Below are positions 33,230 to 45,700 of a DNA stretch of 64,000 bases, piece after piece. The notes below the pieces were generated by a model. It had not been told where the DNA came from. It saw only the letters and a list, made by a program, of their open reading frames with translations, and ran no database searches. The stretch is from Isoetes taiwanensis (Eukaryota > Streptophyta > Lycopodiopsida > Isoetales > Isoetaceae). Where the stretch lies: contig JAJEKV010000076.1 in the NCBI GenBank assembly GCA_021234155.1, positions 5,850,649 to 5,914,648 of the forward strand. Direction: 5' to 3'. Position 1 is the first letter of the stretch. Each line of letters starts with the position of its first letter. The translations under genes and the position numbers were made by a program.

Positions 33230-36200
33230 CCAACAAATAGGAATTGTGCCTCGCATGGTCTCCGGAATTGTCGGGCTTCCCATGGCGAGAAGGGAGATAG
33301 TCTCAACTTCGATTGCGCAGACATGGATCTCATCTTCCTCATGGAAACATGGGAGCATGCGGGACCACGGGATACCCGACTTGCCGGGATACCAAAGACT
33401 ACTCAATCTTCAATGATTGCACAGAAAGCGGGGGCATGGGGGTTGCCTACTACTACCGAACAACCTTGGCACGATCAATCTCCTTGTTCAAGACGCACAA
33501 GCACAACCGGTACTTGTGGGTGCGTGTGCAAAACTGCGATGCAGAGACCCCTTTTGTGGCGACTGCTATTTTCCACATGCGCGAAGCAACTTCTATCACA
33601 CCCACTCCGGATGTGGATAGGTGGACCCCTATGTCGATCTATATGATGACATACAACAAAGATAAGCGGTTAAGCAAAGGTCATACTCCTTGGAGACTTC
33701 AATGCGCCGCATCCTCGGGGTAGAACAACCCATGAGATTTGATCCCTTGATCGATGATATATTGCGGTTGCGTCCCCGAGAAGGAGCTTGGCCACGGACA
33801 TCGATGACAATCGTGTCACGCCGCTATGGTCGACAGGTTGCTTTTGCTCTGCGAAGATCTTTGACCGTAACTGCAATGGGTAGGCACGCTGGCCTTACAC
33901 CCGCAAAAGCACTTGTAGGCGGGAAAACCGGGGGGCGGATCTAGTGTGGTGGACTATGTGTTGGTGCCCGAAAGCGGGATATGCATGTCATCAAGCACTT
34001 TCAAGTGGGAACAACTAATCGGGATGAAGAGATTGACTCGCACCACTTACCACTTTACTTGAAGTTGGCTTGGCGGGTTGTGCGAACCCCGTGCAACAAC
34101 TCCTCACATGCCTCACCTGCGATTGGATTATGAACATGCGAGGGGCTTATGCCCGGATGCTTATAGATGACCCGGCGTAAATTTTGCAATATCCTACACT
34201 AGAGCAACAGCACGCCGGGCGGTGACCGATACGCTTAGGGCTGGCGAGAGAGAGGTGCTTTGGGATAAGCCGCCACGCATGCACCTCGTGAACACAACCT
34301 TCCCACGTAATCAATGGTTTGACGCAGAGTGCAAGGAACACAAACGCCGGCTCCGGCCAAGTCACAGACCCGCTTTTACGCCCACATGCGGTCGACACGA
34401 GACCGCATCTTCCTTAAAGCTAAGAAAGCCGTACATTGCGGCGCATCAAAGGGAAATATTTTACCTCCTCGAACGTCACCCGGGACCTTCTCGGGCGAAG
34501 GGTTCTTAGAAAGCCAAGATGCAGCACGTGGAATATCACTCCCGAAAGCATTGGAGGCAATACTTGCAACAAATATAATGACCCTCGTGGTGCACATGCG
34601 GCATTACCATTGCAAGAAGGCCCATCTTTGGAAATCACGCATTTGGACGTGGAACAAGGCTTACAACGCCTTGCCAATGGGAAAGCCCCGGACTTGGATG
34701 GTATCGCGGCGAGAATTGCTTAAGTGGGCGGGCCCGTCCATAATACCGATCTTACGACCACCTTGTTCAACAAGGCATTACAGAAGGCTTCTGCTGCGGT
34801 GGACCAATAGCGTAATTGTTCCCATCTATAAGGCGGTGACCCACCTTCGCCCGTACCAATTACCAACAATCATGGTCGGTTCGGTGTTTTGCAAAACCGC
34901 TTTGGGATTCTCGAGCGGCGGTTGACGGTCAAGGCGAGGCGAGAGGTGCGGAGCCCCTCACCCGAGGCGGATTCGACCAGACACTCAACCATTGACCACA
35001 TCTTCACGTTGCAAACTTCGGATTGAAGACAGCGAGAACCGCCGTCGGGATCTATATTGTTGCTTTGTGGATTTTGCGAAGGCGTTTGACAATCGCGGCT
35101 CGGGGAAAAACTATGGGCAAGATCAAGAATACCGGTTCCTGTAGATTTGCGAGAATCACGGTGTGCTATATGAAAGATGCTCGGGTCGGTTCGCGTGAAC
35201 AAGCCAACCATTTGATAGTAGTATCGGGTTCGTCGGGGGATGCCCTCTCCCCAACATTGTTTGGGCTTTACATTGATCAATTGGAGAGCGGGTTTGGCGA
35301 TAATGGGGGCGATGGAGCTCACCTTCTCTATCGGTCGTCCGGGCGGTTAATATATCTTTGATGATGTGGACCTCCTAGCTTACACACCAGCGGACATGCA
35401 ACGACATCTCGATGCCTCGGACACGATACAAGCGGCCGATATGCTGGCGTCAACCCGGCCAAGACTAAGGTGGTTTTCATATCATCTTCCACGTCGGAGG
35501 GTCCCCTCCTTCATTACCAAAGGCGGAATGTGGAAGTTGCATCCACATACAAGTATTTGGGAGTGGAGTTTCCTTCTACTATGCACCGGGACACATCCAT
35601 ACGGCTACGAAAGTGATCCGGACCGGAAGGCACTATATGCAATGCAAAACAATAGTCATAGAGCCGGAGTTGTATGATTGGGCCTATCACCACACCCTCG
35701 TTCAAGGTCTTAGTAGAGCTTTGTCCCTTTTATACGGGGTGGAAGTATGGGGCCCAATAGTATCACTTGCTACTTGGAATGACTTGGAGCAGGTCCAGAA
35801 AGCCTTCTTAGTACGAGCACTAGGGGTGAAGTCCACAGTCCCATATCAAATTCTACTGCAGGAGACAGGATTCTTGCCTCTTCAGGAGGGCCCTTGATCG
35901 CCACCTTGTCTATTTTCGAAGGTGGTCAATATGGACGATGCTCGCCTCCCCTAAACTAGCTTATATCATGGCAATGGGGCCGCAGCCCCTCAAAGGCCCT
36001 CTTTGGAGGGAAAAAGAGAGCTCAATGGTTGGCTAGATGGAATGTGCGAGAGCACGGTGCATACATATGCAAACAGTAGGCGGATCGCCATAGCTTGAGG
36101 CAATATCTTGACGCGTGCTTCCTCGGCAAGCTTTGGGATGCCAATGCCCTTGAACATGTCAAGACAACACACTATCGGCGTCACATAAATCCCACATTGG

Positions 36201-36450
36201 AGCGAGGCCCGCAATGCTACTGCGTACCCACTTGCCCATGAAAAGGCGCGAACTCATTGCCTCCATTCGCGAGGGGGCACATCATCTTCGAATTGAGATG
36301 GGCGATGGATTGGTGAGCCATGCCAGGGCGAGCTCATCAATGCCGCCAAATGGGAGTCATTGAGGATGAATCTCATACCCTTCAAAGTTGCCCAAAGATA
36401 TGATCAAATTCCGACGCTTATCTTTGAGTTGGTCGGGCCCGGCCACCATT
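33230..36450 (+). pseudogene. LINE-J ORF2: endonuclease, reverse transcriptase, C-terminal finger
   Basis: The endonuclease begins near 33,255 and includes DLIFLMETWEHAG (33,323) and YYRTTLARSISLF-like (33,460). The reverse transcriptase is marked by LANGKAPDLDGIAARIA (34,669), ALQKASAAV-like (34,780), IFTLQTSD-like (35,001), FVDFAKAFD-like (about 35,075) and GDALSPTLFGLYIDQLESG (35,237). The last part has a HTLQSCPK-like finger (36,378). The 58.8-61 kb copy matches from about 34,460 onward. Stops and frame changes are numerous. Confidence 0.65.
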
Positions 36451-36589
36451 ACATGTGACATTGAGCACAGCATCCGTACGGGTGCTGGGATCATACCTTC
36501 AGGAGGTTATGGACATGCGAGATCAGCTATGTCCTCAGGCACACACTTGACATGTATATATACATTGATGTATACTTGTACAGTTTGAC

Positions 36590-36748
36590 AGCATTCTTAT
36601 TACTGCCACGGTTTTTCCCTCGAAAACCCTTCGGGGCGGGGGTTTTTTAACCCGGACAATAATAAGTTTGCTGCGCTCCTTGTGGGTCCCATAGGCCGAT
36701 TGGCCTCAGTGGACGATAAAAAATCATTCTCATTCATTCTCATTCTCT
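36590..36748 (+). other. LINE-J 3' end: two hairpins, conserved block, repeat tail
   Basis: At about 36,619-36,637 CGAA and TTCG(GGG) can pair around a short loop. At 36,640-36,653 GGGTT and AACCC pair around TTTT. The block GTCCCATAGG...GTGGACG (36,686-36,715) and a tail of CATTCT units (36,725-36,748) end the element. Equivalent parts exist at 38,494-39,047 and, reversed, at 58,809-58,930. Confidence 0.7.
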
Positions 36749-36889
36749 AGTCTCATCCTGCTCTCTCTTGCCTTTTTCTCAGCAAATAACTTCATTCTAT
36801 CCATCTACATCACACATTGAAGTTCATAAATAAAGCATGACATAAGTCTAACAATAAAATTAACATTAACAAATGCTACATTAACCTGC

Positions 36890-37738
36890 TAAAATTTTGC
36901 AAAAATTGAACATGGGCTCATTAACTGTTCTTCGCAGGTTTGCTACTGGATCCCCTATGTTTCCAATTGCAGCTTCAAGATCCTTGGATTTTGGTTGCCA
37001 TGTTTTAATGCAGCTATTTATCCAGACATAGTTATTTACCAACAGACCAATAAGGGGTCAACTGCCTTACTCAAATAAGAGAAGAATTGATAGATAACAT
37101 ATGTAATATATACAACTGGAATCATCAAGAATATATTTGAATTTTAGATGTGAAATAACTAATATACCTTGCGTCTAGCTAGATATGACTTTTGCAATCT
37201 CTCTGGCTCTCCTTCCATCAGCCTCGTGATCTACTTGTTCATATCTTTCATATCGCTGAGAAAATATCATAATGTAAGCACCTAACATATGGGAAATGTC
37301 TGCAAGGAGAGCTTCAGAGAAAAGTACCATCTGCTTAAGTTATGCAGCATTCTGTCTTCCCCTTTTCATACAAATGCGATTGCGTATGAACTTCAACTGC
37401 TTATCTGCAATGTTTGAGGCAGTCGCAAGCTGTTCTAACTCTGCTTTAGCATCTTCATCTTTGCCTATGATTAGTGCACTTTAAACCTAGATATTTCAAA
37501 ACAAAAGGGTCAGATGCAATATGGTGCCAGACCCTGAAAAGATTTAGAAGAAATATATGAAAGGAAGGAACGAACTGGCGATGTCTGCTAGAACTATAAC
37601 CCTGAAAGTTTTTACAGGAAATATATAAAAAGAAAGAACATACTTTCTATGTATGTCGCGGATGTTAAACAGAAATTGATGCACCATTTGAAAAAAGTGG
37701 TACGCAGGAGCAGAATCGGATTCATCTACTGCCATTTA
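36890..37738 (-). CDS. Possible small multi-exon host gene, unrecognised
   Basis: Read on the minus strand, a first exon opens at the ATG at 37,735 (MAVDESDSAPAYHFFQM) and ends at a GTATGT donor after RDIHRK near 37,643. An exon at about 37,480-37,290 encodes IGKDEDAKAELEQLATASNI and a basic part, but contains one in-frame stop. A piece near 37,260-37,170 gives RYERYEQVDHEADGRRAREI. A last exon at about 37,000-36,890 gives KTWQPKSKDLEAAIGN and ends FNFCKILAG before a stop. The pieces are hydrophilic and partly helical. I do not recognise the protein. It may be a pseudogene; only the first donor is strong. Confidence 0.3.
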
Positions 37739-37739
37739 T

Positions 37740-38094
37740 CGCTGGGAGAAGGGCAACAACCGGCCATGAGTCTTCTGGGCGGGAAGGATCCAGAAGGCTC
37801 AAAAATCAGGGCGGGAGAGCTTCAATGAGTCTGCCACGTAGGCAGGATATTTGGCCAAGCTGGATGGCAGGAGAACACTCTCCCGGGTAACTTCCCCATT
37901 GCAGGTGCCCTATTGCATGAACTTCAATAGAAGATAGCCGCCACCTAGCATGGGTGAATTTGTGACACTTGGCATATATACAAGATGCTACATAGCATAG
38001 ATGCATGAATGACACATACATAGAAGAAGAATTTTGTGATAATTTATGATTATGGAAATAGTGCACTTGGAAAGAGTCGATGACTTAGAACTAA
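37740..38094. other. Noncoding spacer before LINE-J copy 2
   Basis: It would hold the promoter and 5' untranslated region of the possible minus-strand gene. 38,054-38,095 resembles 30,533-30,575. No gene seen. Confidence 0.3.
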
Positions 38095-39047
38095 AAGGCC
38101 ACCGATCTGCAGACTCATTGCCTCGATCCGCACAGGACACACCATCTCCAAATTGAGATGGGTTACACCAGGATAGGCTTTGTCAACGTTGCCAAGCAGG
38201 AGTCGTTGATGATAATGCCACACCGTTCAGAGCTGCCCAATGCATGATCAGATCCGGACACGTTACGCTAAGCTGATCAGGCCTAACCATTCCCTACATA
38301 TGATATTGGGCACAACTTCAATACGGACACTGACATACTCCAGGAGGTCATGGACATGCGGGATCAGCTATGTTCAACAACTATATTCAACAGCACTCAC
38401 CTGACATGCATCTCATGATGCGTGGTAATGTGTTTTGTATATTTTGTACACGTGTACAGTTTCATAGTATTCTTATTGCTGCCACAGTTTTTCCCCCGAA
38501 AACTCTTCGGGGCTAGGATTTTTTAATCCGGACAGTAATAAGGGCGCATCCCTATTATTATAAATAAACCGAGTTTGCCATGTCATCAAAACTGAGTTCC
38601 TACAATACGAGAAGAACATGTCATCAAAGCTGAGTTCAATCACTGATGAGTTCCATCACTGTTGCTGAGCTTCTATTTTCTTTGCTGATTGCATTGAGCT
38701 ACATGACAACCGGCACTGAGCTACAAGACAAACATAGCTACTAGAGGACAAATCTAGCTTGCTAGAAGACAAACCCAAGGCCTGACTTGGGCAATTCGGA
38801 AGTCCTTGAGGACTTTTGGAGAAAGGGAAGGTGCCCTGGACTCGTCAGTCAGCAAAACTCCGGTGCCTTGAAGATAATGGGAATGTTTTTTTTGCTTGGC
38901 TAGGTTTGCCATGTGGCAAAGTCAAGCCTGGATAATGGCCTAACGGGGATGCACCCTAACTCTGTTGCACTCTTTGTATTGGGTCCCATAGATCGCTGGG
39001 TCTCCGTGGACGCTAAAAACCCTTCTATTCTATTCTATTATATTCTA
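38095..39047 (+). mobile_element. LINE-J copy 2, 5' truncated
   Basis: It starts within the last part of ORF2 (compare 36,250 onward of copy 1) and runs through the hairpin region (38,494-38,529), the block GTCCCATAGA...GTGGACG (38,983-39,012) and a TTCTA-type tail (39,022-39,047). Between hairpins and block it has about 400 bases that copy 1 lacks. 5' truncation is normal for LINE insertions. It lies in the same orientation as copy 1, on the far side of the possible minus-strand gene. Confidence 0.8.
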
Positions 39048-41914
39048 ATGACCTCCCAAATACCCTTCATCAATCATCTCTACAACCTTTTTTTGGCGAT
39101 TCTTCCAGTCTTGCTTGCACTGCCTTTAGTTGCTGCCATCACCATACACAACAATCCATCTCACCTTCCATCTATCAGATTGAATCATCTGCACCCTTTA
39201 TGAAGCCAGACAGCCATCCCTTTAGAATATCCGTGGTATATGAACTCCCAATAAATCTAGGTGTTCCATATGCTCCAAAATCTAGAAAAAAAGGAGATAA
39301 TAGGGTTCTCGAATGCTTCAGACTTTTCGGCTGTAAAGGAACGAAATCAGTCTGATCTTAAGTCATTCATCTAGTGTTGAGGAAAACTTAGCCAAGAAGA
39401 TTGGATCCATCAAGAGAAAGAAGGGCCTGTGGCTATCCTTCTATCTGGTACGTCTTCCATCGTGCCTAGAAATAGAATAGGTCTAGAATGACAAAAATTT
39501 TTCGTGCCGATTTAAAGCATAAGCCGATTCAATTTCGGTTCTTAGGTATAGAGATGGCGAGCTAAGATACGGTTTACAAGTATTATGGCAACGAGTTGCA
39601 GAACTCTTACTTCTAGATGTCTTAGATTCCGGCGAATATGAATCCCGTTCTCTTGTATATATTTTTAGAAGAGAACCAGCACAATTTCGTAACATATATT
39701 TTTAGAAGAGAACCAGCACAATCTCGTACATAGAGGAAAGCATTAATGGTTCCTTTTTCCCTTAATGTTTTGATATAATCGGCTTGCTCAAAAAGGATGA
39801 ACAATTAGGAATACTCAAGCGAGCATTTCTTGTGTTGTATTTAGGTACACCAGATATCAGTAAAGCTGGATTTTGCGGGAGATGACTAATCCTGCTAAGA
39901 TCATTGACTCTGAAGGTATGTAATTGTAGCTCATAAGTGATCCTCTTGCTTGGCAAGTTATACCTTGAAACAAACTTGTATAGAATCTGGAAAATATAGG
40001 CTTTGGACTAGGAGAGAAGCCCATGACCTTAACTTCAAGCAACTTTGCCACAATATGCCCTAGTCAAGTTTTTCATCAAGGTCTCCAATTGGAAAAGTTC
40101 ATGCCTGTAGTTCATGACCACTAGCAGTGTTGTAGTATTATCATGAGGTTTTGATCCATGAGATCAGTTTTGTGTTTAATACCTATTTGACTAATTTGCC
40201 TGCAGACTAAATTTGTTCCATTGTTATGGTTTAATGTATGGGAAGGATATTTTGATAGGAACTATCGTTAACCTTTGAAATGATGGTCATGCGTTGGCTT
40301 CCTTTGAATTATGAGCGAATGACCTGACATGAAACATATCTTGAAACATTGACACACATTCTTTTTCTCATGATTATTATCAGGTTTATGTCTTTTTTTA
40401 AATCTTCAATAATGTATATGGTTTCTTACTGTTATCTAAATTCATCAGGTTACCTCGATTTTGGTACATATTATAGATAAAAAGTTGCATACATCTTGAT
40501 CGTCTTATGCATGCTAAGAAAAATAAAGTGTTAAGAATCTGAGCACACCATCTTCCTGTCCGACTAGCCATGACTTAAGCAATAACTCCAGTTTCCATGC
40601 CTTCACATCTACCTCTAATTCTTGCCTCTGTAATCTCCACTTCTCCTCCAAACCGCCACATTGTTCCCTTCATCCACAATTATGTAGAGAACTTTCTTGT
40701 TAGGCAACCTATGAGTTATGAGCATAATTTTGCTTGGCCTCTAAAAGTTGGTCAATCACAATTTTGAGATTATGAAGAGGTTTTAGGAATTTTCATGTTG
40801 AGATTGTCAATGAAGGAGGACTGTAATTTGGTAAAGTTCGAGCAAGGAACCCTGGGCTTGGAGCAGATATCTGCATTGTAGGAACTGAAGTGTTTAAACG
40901 TGGATGGGTTTTGCAGGCGATTGTCTTTTGTGACACAGCTCCAGGATACGTTTGAAAATATTGTACTATCGATCTCTCTAGTTGATGGCCGTAAGGCATA
41001 GTTGTTGGTCGTCTACGACATCTCAAAAGCTTATCATTAGAGCAGCTATCGGTCATGCCCGAGGTGTATTTCAGAGTTGCTTTGGAGGTCCCGTGTGCAT
41101 CACCTACTTTAATGATAGCTTCAAGTGATCTTTGCCTACTTACCTACTATAGAGTGCCCTTATTGCCCATCTACTGTTTGCTATGGAATATCTCTATGGT
41201 CTATTGCATTTTTACTGCTATGGAGTATTCGTATTACCTAACCTACCATTTATTCTATGATATTTTTTTTCCTAATTATATGGCTTTTTGATATGCTTTC
41301 ACCTTTTTGGTAATGACATGCTGGATTTCCTTGGATGGGTTCGATTCCCATCATGCATATATTTAAATGCTGGATGATTTTGGGTGGCTTTGATTCCTAT
41401 TATATATTATTTTCTAGTGAATTTTGTATTTTGTATAATGTACGGTGCAACTCATTGCAACAATTTCCTGATCCTTCAGTATTGGGTATGGGTTTTTTGG
41501 GATGTAAAGACTCTCCCATAAGGTATAAGATATTGTTAATTTGATTATGTGTGTCAGAAGACCCAGTTCGCTGTATTTTCAGATTTATAGAATTGGAGGC
41601 CTCAAGGTCTTGAAGCGAAAAACTAAATTATGAAGTGGCGAAGACCAAATTGCATTGTGGACAATTTTTTTTATGAAGCAAAATGATTTGACATAGAGCC
41701 CTCACAAGCTAAAATGCACAAATCAAGCCTTCATTTGCCTCTAAAGAAGACTGCGGTTGTTTTTGTGTAAGAAACAGGTCCTTGAAGCATGTTTGAACCC
41801 AAGGGTTGGCGTGCTGACACAAATTTGTTCTAGGTAGTATTGAACTTTCATCCACTAGATTTCTCAGCATTACACATCAACTAATTTTTTTTATGTTTCT
41901 TGATGTTTCTGTAG
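39048..41914. other. Upstream region of the EDR2-like gene, no gene recognised
   Basis: This 2.9 kb should contain the promoter and 5' untranslated region of the gene that starts coding at 41,923. The acceptor just before that exon implies at least one upstream noncoding exon, which I cannot place. Frames at 39,480-40,080 may be transposon-derived but are unassigned. No TATA box can be tied to a start site. Confidence 0.4.
39657..39730 (+). repeat. 37-base tandem duplication
   Basis: Two nearly identical units, both containing TTTAGAAGAGAACCAGCACA, start at about 39,657 and 39,694. No function is evident. Confidence 0.85.
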
Positions 41915-41922
41915 GAAAGCAA

Positions 41923-42703
41923 ATGATGGAGAACGAGCAAGCAACATATGCTGGATGGATCTATCATCTTGGAATAAACTCTAAAGGCAATGAATATTGT
42001 CATGCGCGATATCTTGTTGTCAGAGGAAAATTCTGTGAAATGTACATGTATGATCCAGATACAAAACATGGAGAGGTGTATATATCTTCGATTTCTATTG
42101 ATGTTTCATATATAGATAAATGGAAATAAGAAATGCAAGCTTTGTTGAGAAAATAAAGTTAAACATTTCCATAACACAACTTTTTTTGTAATCCATGTTG
42201 CAAATAATCTTGCCTGCGGGGTATTTTATCCAGAAACCCATGCGGAAGGGTGCAGTTGGGCCTCATTTAATTGTTGCAGAAATAGGAAGGCAAATGTTCC
42301 ACGACAAGGTACACTTTGATCAATGACGTCTAGTTGAAAGCATGACACTACTTTGTCATTATTCTCAATTTGTACAACTATTGTACAATCTCAAAGAACG
42401 ATCTCATCCCTTTCTATTGTCTGTTCTGTATTATGCATATTGCTGCTTAGTCATCTCTCATAAGCGCTCCTTTTTTCTCTCACATCAGGTTCTCTACGTG
42501 ATGAAGCTATGTGGCCATGCCGATGACAATAAACAAGTGCAAGTAAAGTTATTTCCTTCATAGTACCACTTTTTATTGAACAAACTGTTCATCATAGTCT
42601 CATTTTTACTTTTGTATTTTCTTTTGCCACATTACAGTTCGCATGTTTAAGTGCTGCAGAACTGGAAAAGTGGATTTATGCCTTCCGGCGTGCCAAGGAT
42701 GAG
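41923..42703 (+). other. EDR2: EDR2-like: PH domain exons 1-4
   Basis: The four exons give about 116 residues: GWIYHLGINSKGNEYCHARY, then LVVRGKFCEMY, the strand after the first intron (KPMRKGAVG), LYVMKLCGHADD, and the final helix LEKWIYAFRRAKDE with the invariant PH tryptophan. All junctions are phase 0. PH domains of this family are thought to bind phosphoinositides; the length is normal. Confidence 0.85.
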
Positions 42704-45700
42704 GTTAGTCAGTTTGCCTCATTTTTATTTTAACTGTGCTGTTGGTTTTTCCCCAGGCAGTTCAAGTGCATGTGCCTCTAGAAAGACAAATAAAACCAGG
42801 TTAAATGGTGAAAACAATATAGACCAGGTTAAATAGTTTTTCTTTGACCTGTGGAAGGCAATCTATCTGCACACGGTTAGGAGCGCCTGGTATGCTGGTT
42901 GGAAGTGGGGACGTTCCAGTGATGCAATCAAAATCATGCATGTAGCATATCCATAATTCACCTTTTTTGTTCCAGATTTACAAACCTCTCCTAGCAATAT
43001 CCTTCACCAATGTACCCCTAAACAGGCATTTACTAGGCTTGCTGAAGTTGTCATGCTTCTACAAACAGGTCTAGTTTTATCTCTGCAATCTAGCTAATAC
43101 TAAATGTAAGATAAGCTATATCATGGCATTCCTACAATTTCAAGTAAAACTTCAACCAGTCGTCATAGTTCCGGGCACAAAGTTGATGTGGCAGAAAGTT
43201 CAATTGCAGATGGCTTGGGTATCTCTCTTTGGTTTTGCACCTCTTTCACATTCTCTAGTTGATTCTGATTTTGTTACGTTGTATCAGAAATATTGGGGGT
43301 GCAGAGTGGAGAAGATCTTCACTGATCCTTAAGCTTGGTTAGATGAGGATAAAGACCTCCAAACAAGCCCTGAGAGTCAATTAAATTGGAATGATGAGAA
43401 GATTCAAGGGAAACCTTGAATTGAGTCCTCCAAAAAAGTCTGACTCTTCTGGAATTCACAATGTAGAGAAATTGGAGAGCAAATTTTTGACATTTATTTA
43501 TTTATTTCTTTTTTTTTAATGTTTCAGATGTGATTAGCATATAAACGTTTGTTGACCTGCTCGTTTGTACTTAATATCTGTAACTATTATGCTTTATTAG
43601 AAGACAGTCTGAAACGTGTAATAGGAGTATTTTTCCTTCAGTTGTGGCTTGGTGCCTTTCTTATGACTTGGCACTCCCAGCATGCTTGACGCTCGTGGTT
43701 GGAGCACTGATAGATTACAAAAGTGGATAAGAGGGTCTTCCTTCCTAGTTATTTAGTTGTGGTTGGCATTGCTTTATGCTCCACTTATGAGTACCTTGTC
43801 GAATTTCCACACTTATAGAGTAGTTATAGAGTACTGAGATAACGACGTCTTTCCATGTTAACGTGTAGGCAGAGAGCGACATAATAAAAAGGTCTCGTGG
43901 GCGTATGCCAGCAAGCGAGTAAGACCATTCTACATGAAAATGATAGTGGAAAAGTACAGAAATTTCAGTTCTCTTCTGACTGTTTAACTGCGGTTACGAT
44001 TTTGCAGAAAAGACCAGCAAATTCCCCAGTCTCGTTCAGGGAGCATAGTTACCATTGGGAAAGGTACTTAAAATACGATCCCACGTACGAACTTTATTTA
44101 GTTTATTTAGTTAATACGCCAAGAGGATACATTCCCTATTAGAACTTTTTCTTTTCTTGGCCATAATTCACATGAAGAGGAAGCTCAGACATGAGCATGT
44201 TTCGCTCTCTAAATTCTAGCATTCTAGCTATTTTGGGCAGAGTTGCAACTGGTCCATTCTAACCTCTACACATATTGCAGGCCCAGAGTCATTACTTCGA
44301 CAATCAACAGTATTTGCACAAGATGACGATTATCCTGATGGTGATGCAGTCGAGCAAGCTGATTGGAGATGTTTTGCCGTGATAAATGGTATAAACATTT
44401 TGCTAATTATTCAAATATATTCAGACCATGGAAGGGTCCCATAGGTGGGACATTGAACTAGGACATGCATTAAGTTATTGGATTTGAAGAGAATACTTTT
44501 ATGTACTGAAGGATTGGAAGGAGGACATAAGGCAGGATGTAGCTTGAGATCGAATCAATTAGTCCCAAGTATAGTTCCATCTTTACTATCTTCTATCTTA
44601 TATTGGCAGTCTTGTCACTGACCAAGTTCCAAGTATTGTTCGGTCTTTAGTATCTTCCACTTTAAGTTTTACAGATTAATGTATCCATATTATATTGCAT
44701 GAACGATGCTAATAGTATATCCTAGCAACATTGCATATGATGCAATTTCTTAAAGTAGGAAGATCTGAATTCTTCTTATATTTAAATTCTGGCTTCTATG
44801 ACTATGTTCTAACCGCTCAGAAAACATTCTATCAAGATCGGAAAATCTAGCTCAAACATTCCACTAAGGTCCCATTTTCGTTTTCTTGGATGTGGTGGGG
44901 TGGAGGGGGAGGTTAGAGCCAGTGATGCTTTACAACCCCATGGCATGTTCTGCTTCATCATAAGTCATGTTAGCAAATAATCATAGGCTTAGAGGAGCTT
45001 ACCATGTGGCACCAGTTATCTATGATCAGACTCATACTCTAGGGAACCATGCCCTGCCATTGGCTCTTGGCAAAGAAATGCAGAAGTACACATGGCAAAG
45101 CAAGTGTGGAACTATTCAACTATGCATTGGAATATGGCACTTGTTCTTTCGTATTTTACAACCCATACTTTACAACGGAATCTAGACTAATGAAATGCAG
45201 TACACGTGGCACAAATAAGTCTAGATTCTGTTGTGGAATATGGGTTTTGACTGGTGGGGAAAGTCATGAACGCGCATGTATTGGTGTGACAAAATAAGTT
45301 CTTCCAGCTGGAGTTGACAGCATTAGAATTGTGGTCAGTAAAATAAACATTAGATCTATTGCTGCTACACTTTATATGTAACTTCAATAAATATTATCCT
45401 TTGTTCTGTGAAATTTTTAATGCCTTCCGCTAAAAAATTGGCAGGTTTGCGCATACTTGAGGATGTAGCTGCATCAAAGGTTGTAATTTCTCACTACTCT
45501 CCATTACCATTCCATATCTCCCAGTTTGTCTGTCTCTGGTATTCGGCAAAACCATACTGCATCAAAAATGGGTCTCAGGTATTTGGGGTTGGATGATGGA
45601 GAGAGAAATTGCAATAAGCTGAAGAAAAGAGGGGGGGTAAAAGAAGGAAATATTAGCAAGATAACATGCGTATGATTTGTCAGCTTCTATCGATGTGGTA

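Larger units (their letters stand above)
31121..36748 (+). mobile_element. LINE-J copy 1: non-L1 LINE with 5' monomers and microsatellite tail
   Basis: A long plus-strand LINE. It has tandem 5' monomers (31,121-31,462), ORF1 (from 31,475), ORF2 with endonuclease, reverse transcriptase and C-terminal finger (about 33,230-36,450), a short 3' untranslated region with two hairpins, and a CATTCT-type repeat tail (36,725-36,748). Protein features differ from the plant L1 copies here and recall jockey/I/R1-like elements, but I cannot assign a clade. Frames change many times, so the copy is inactive. Shorter copies lie at 38,095-39,047 (+) and 58,809-61,060 (-). Confidence 0.75.

Noticed and set aside
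43123-43332. Candidate extra exon of the EDR2-like gene in intron 4
   Set aside because: The open frame has no similarity to the family, and the phases of exons 4 and 5 join without it.
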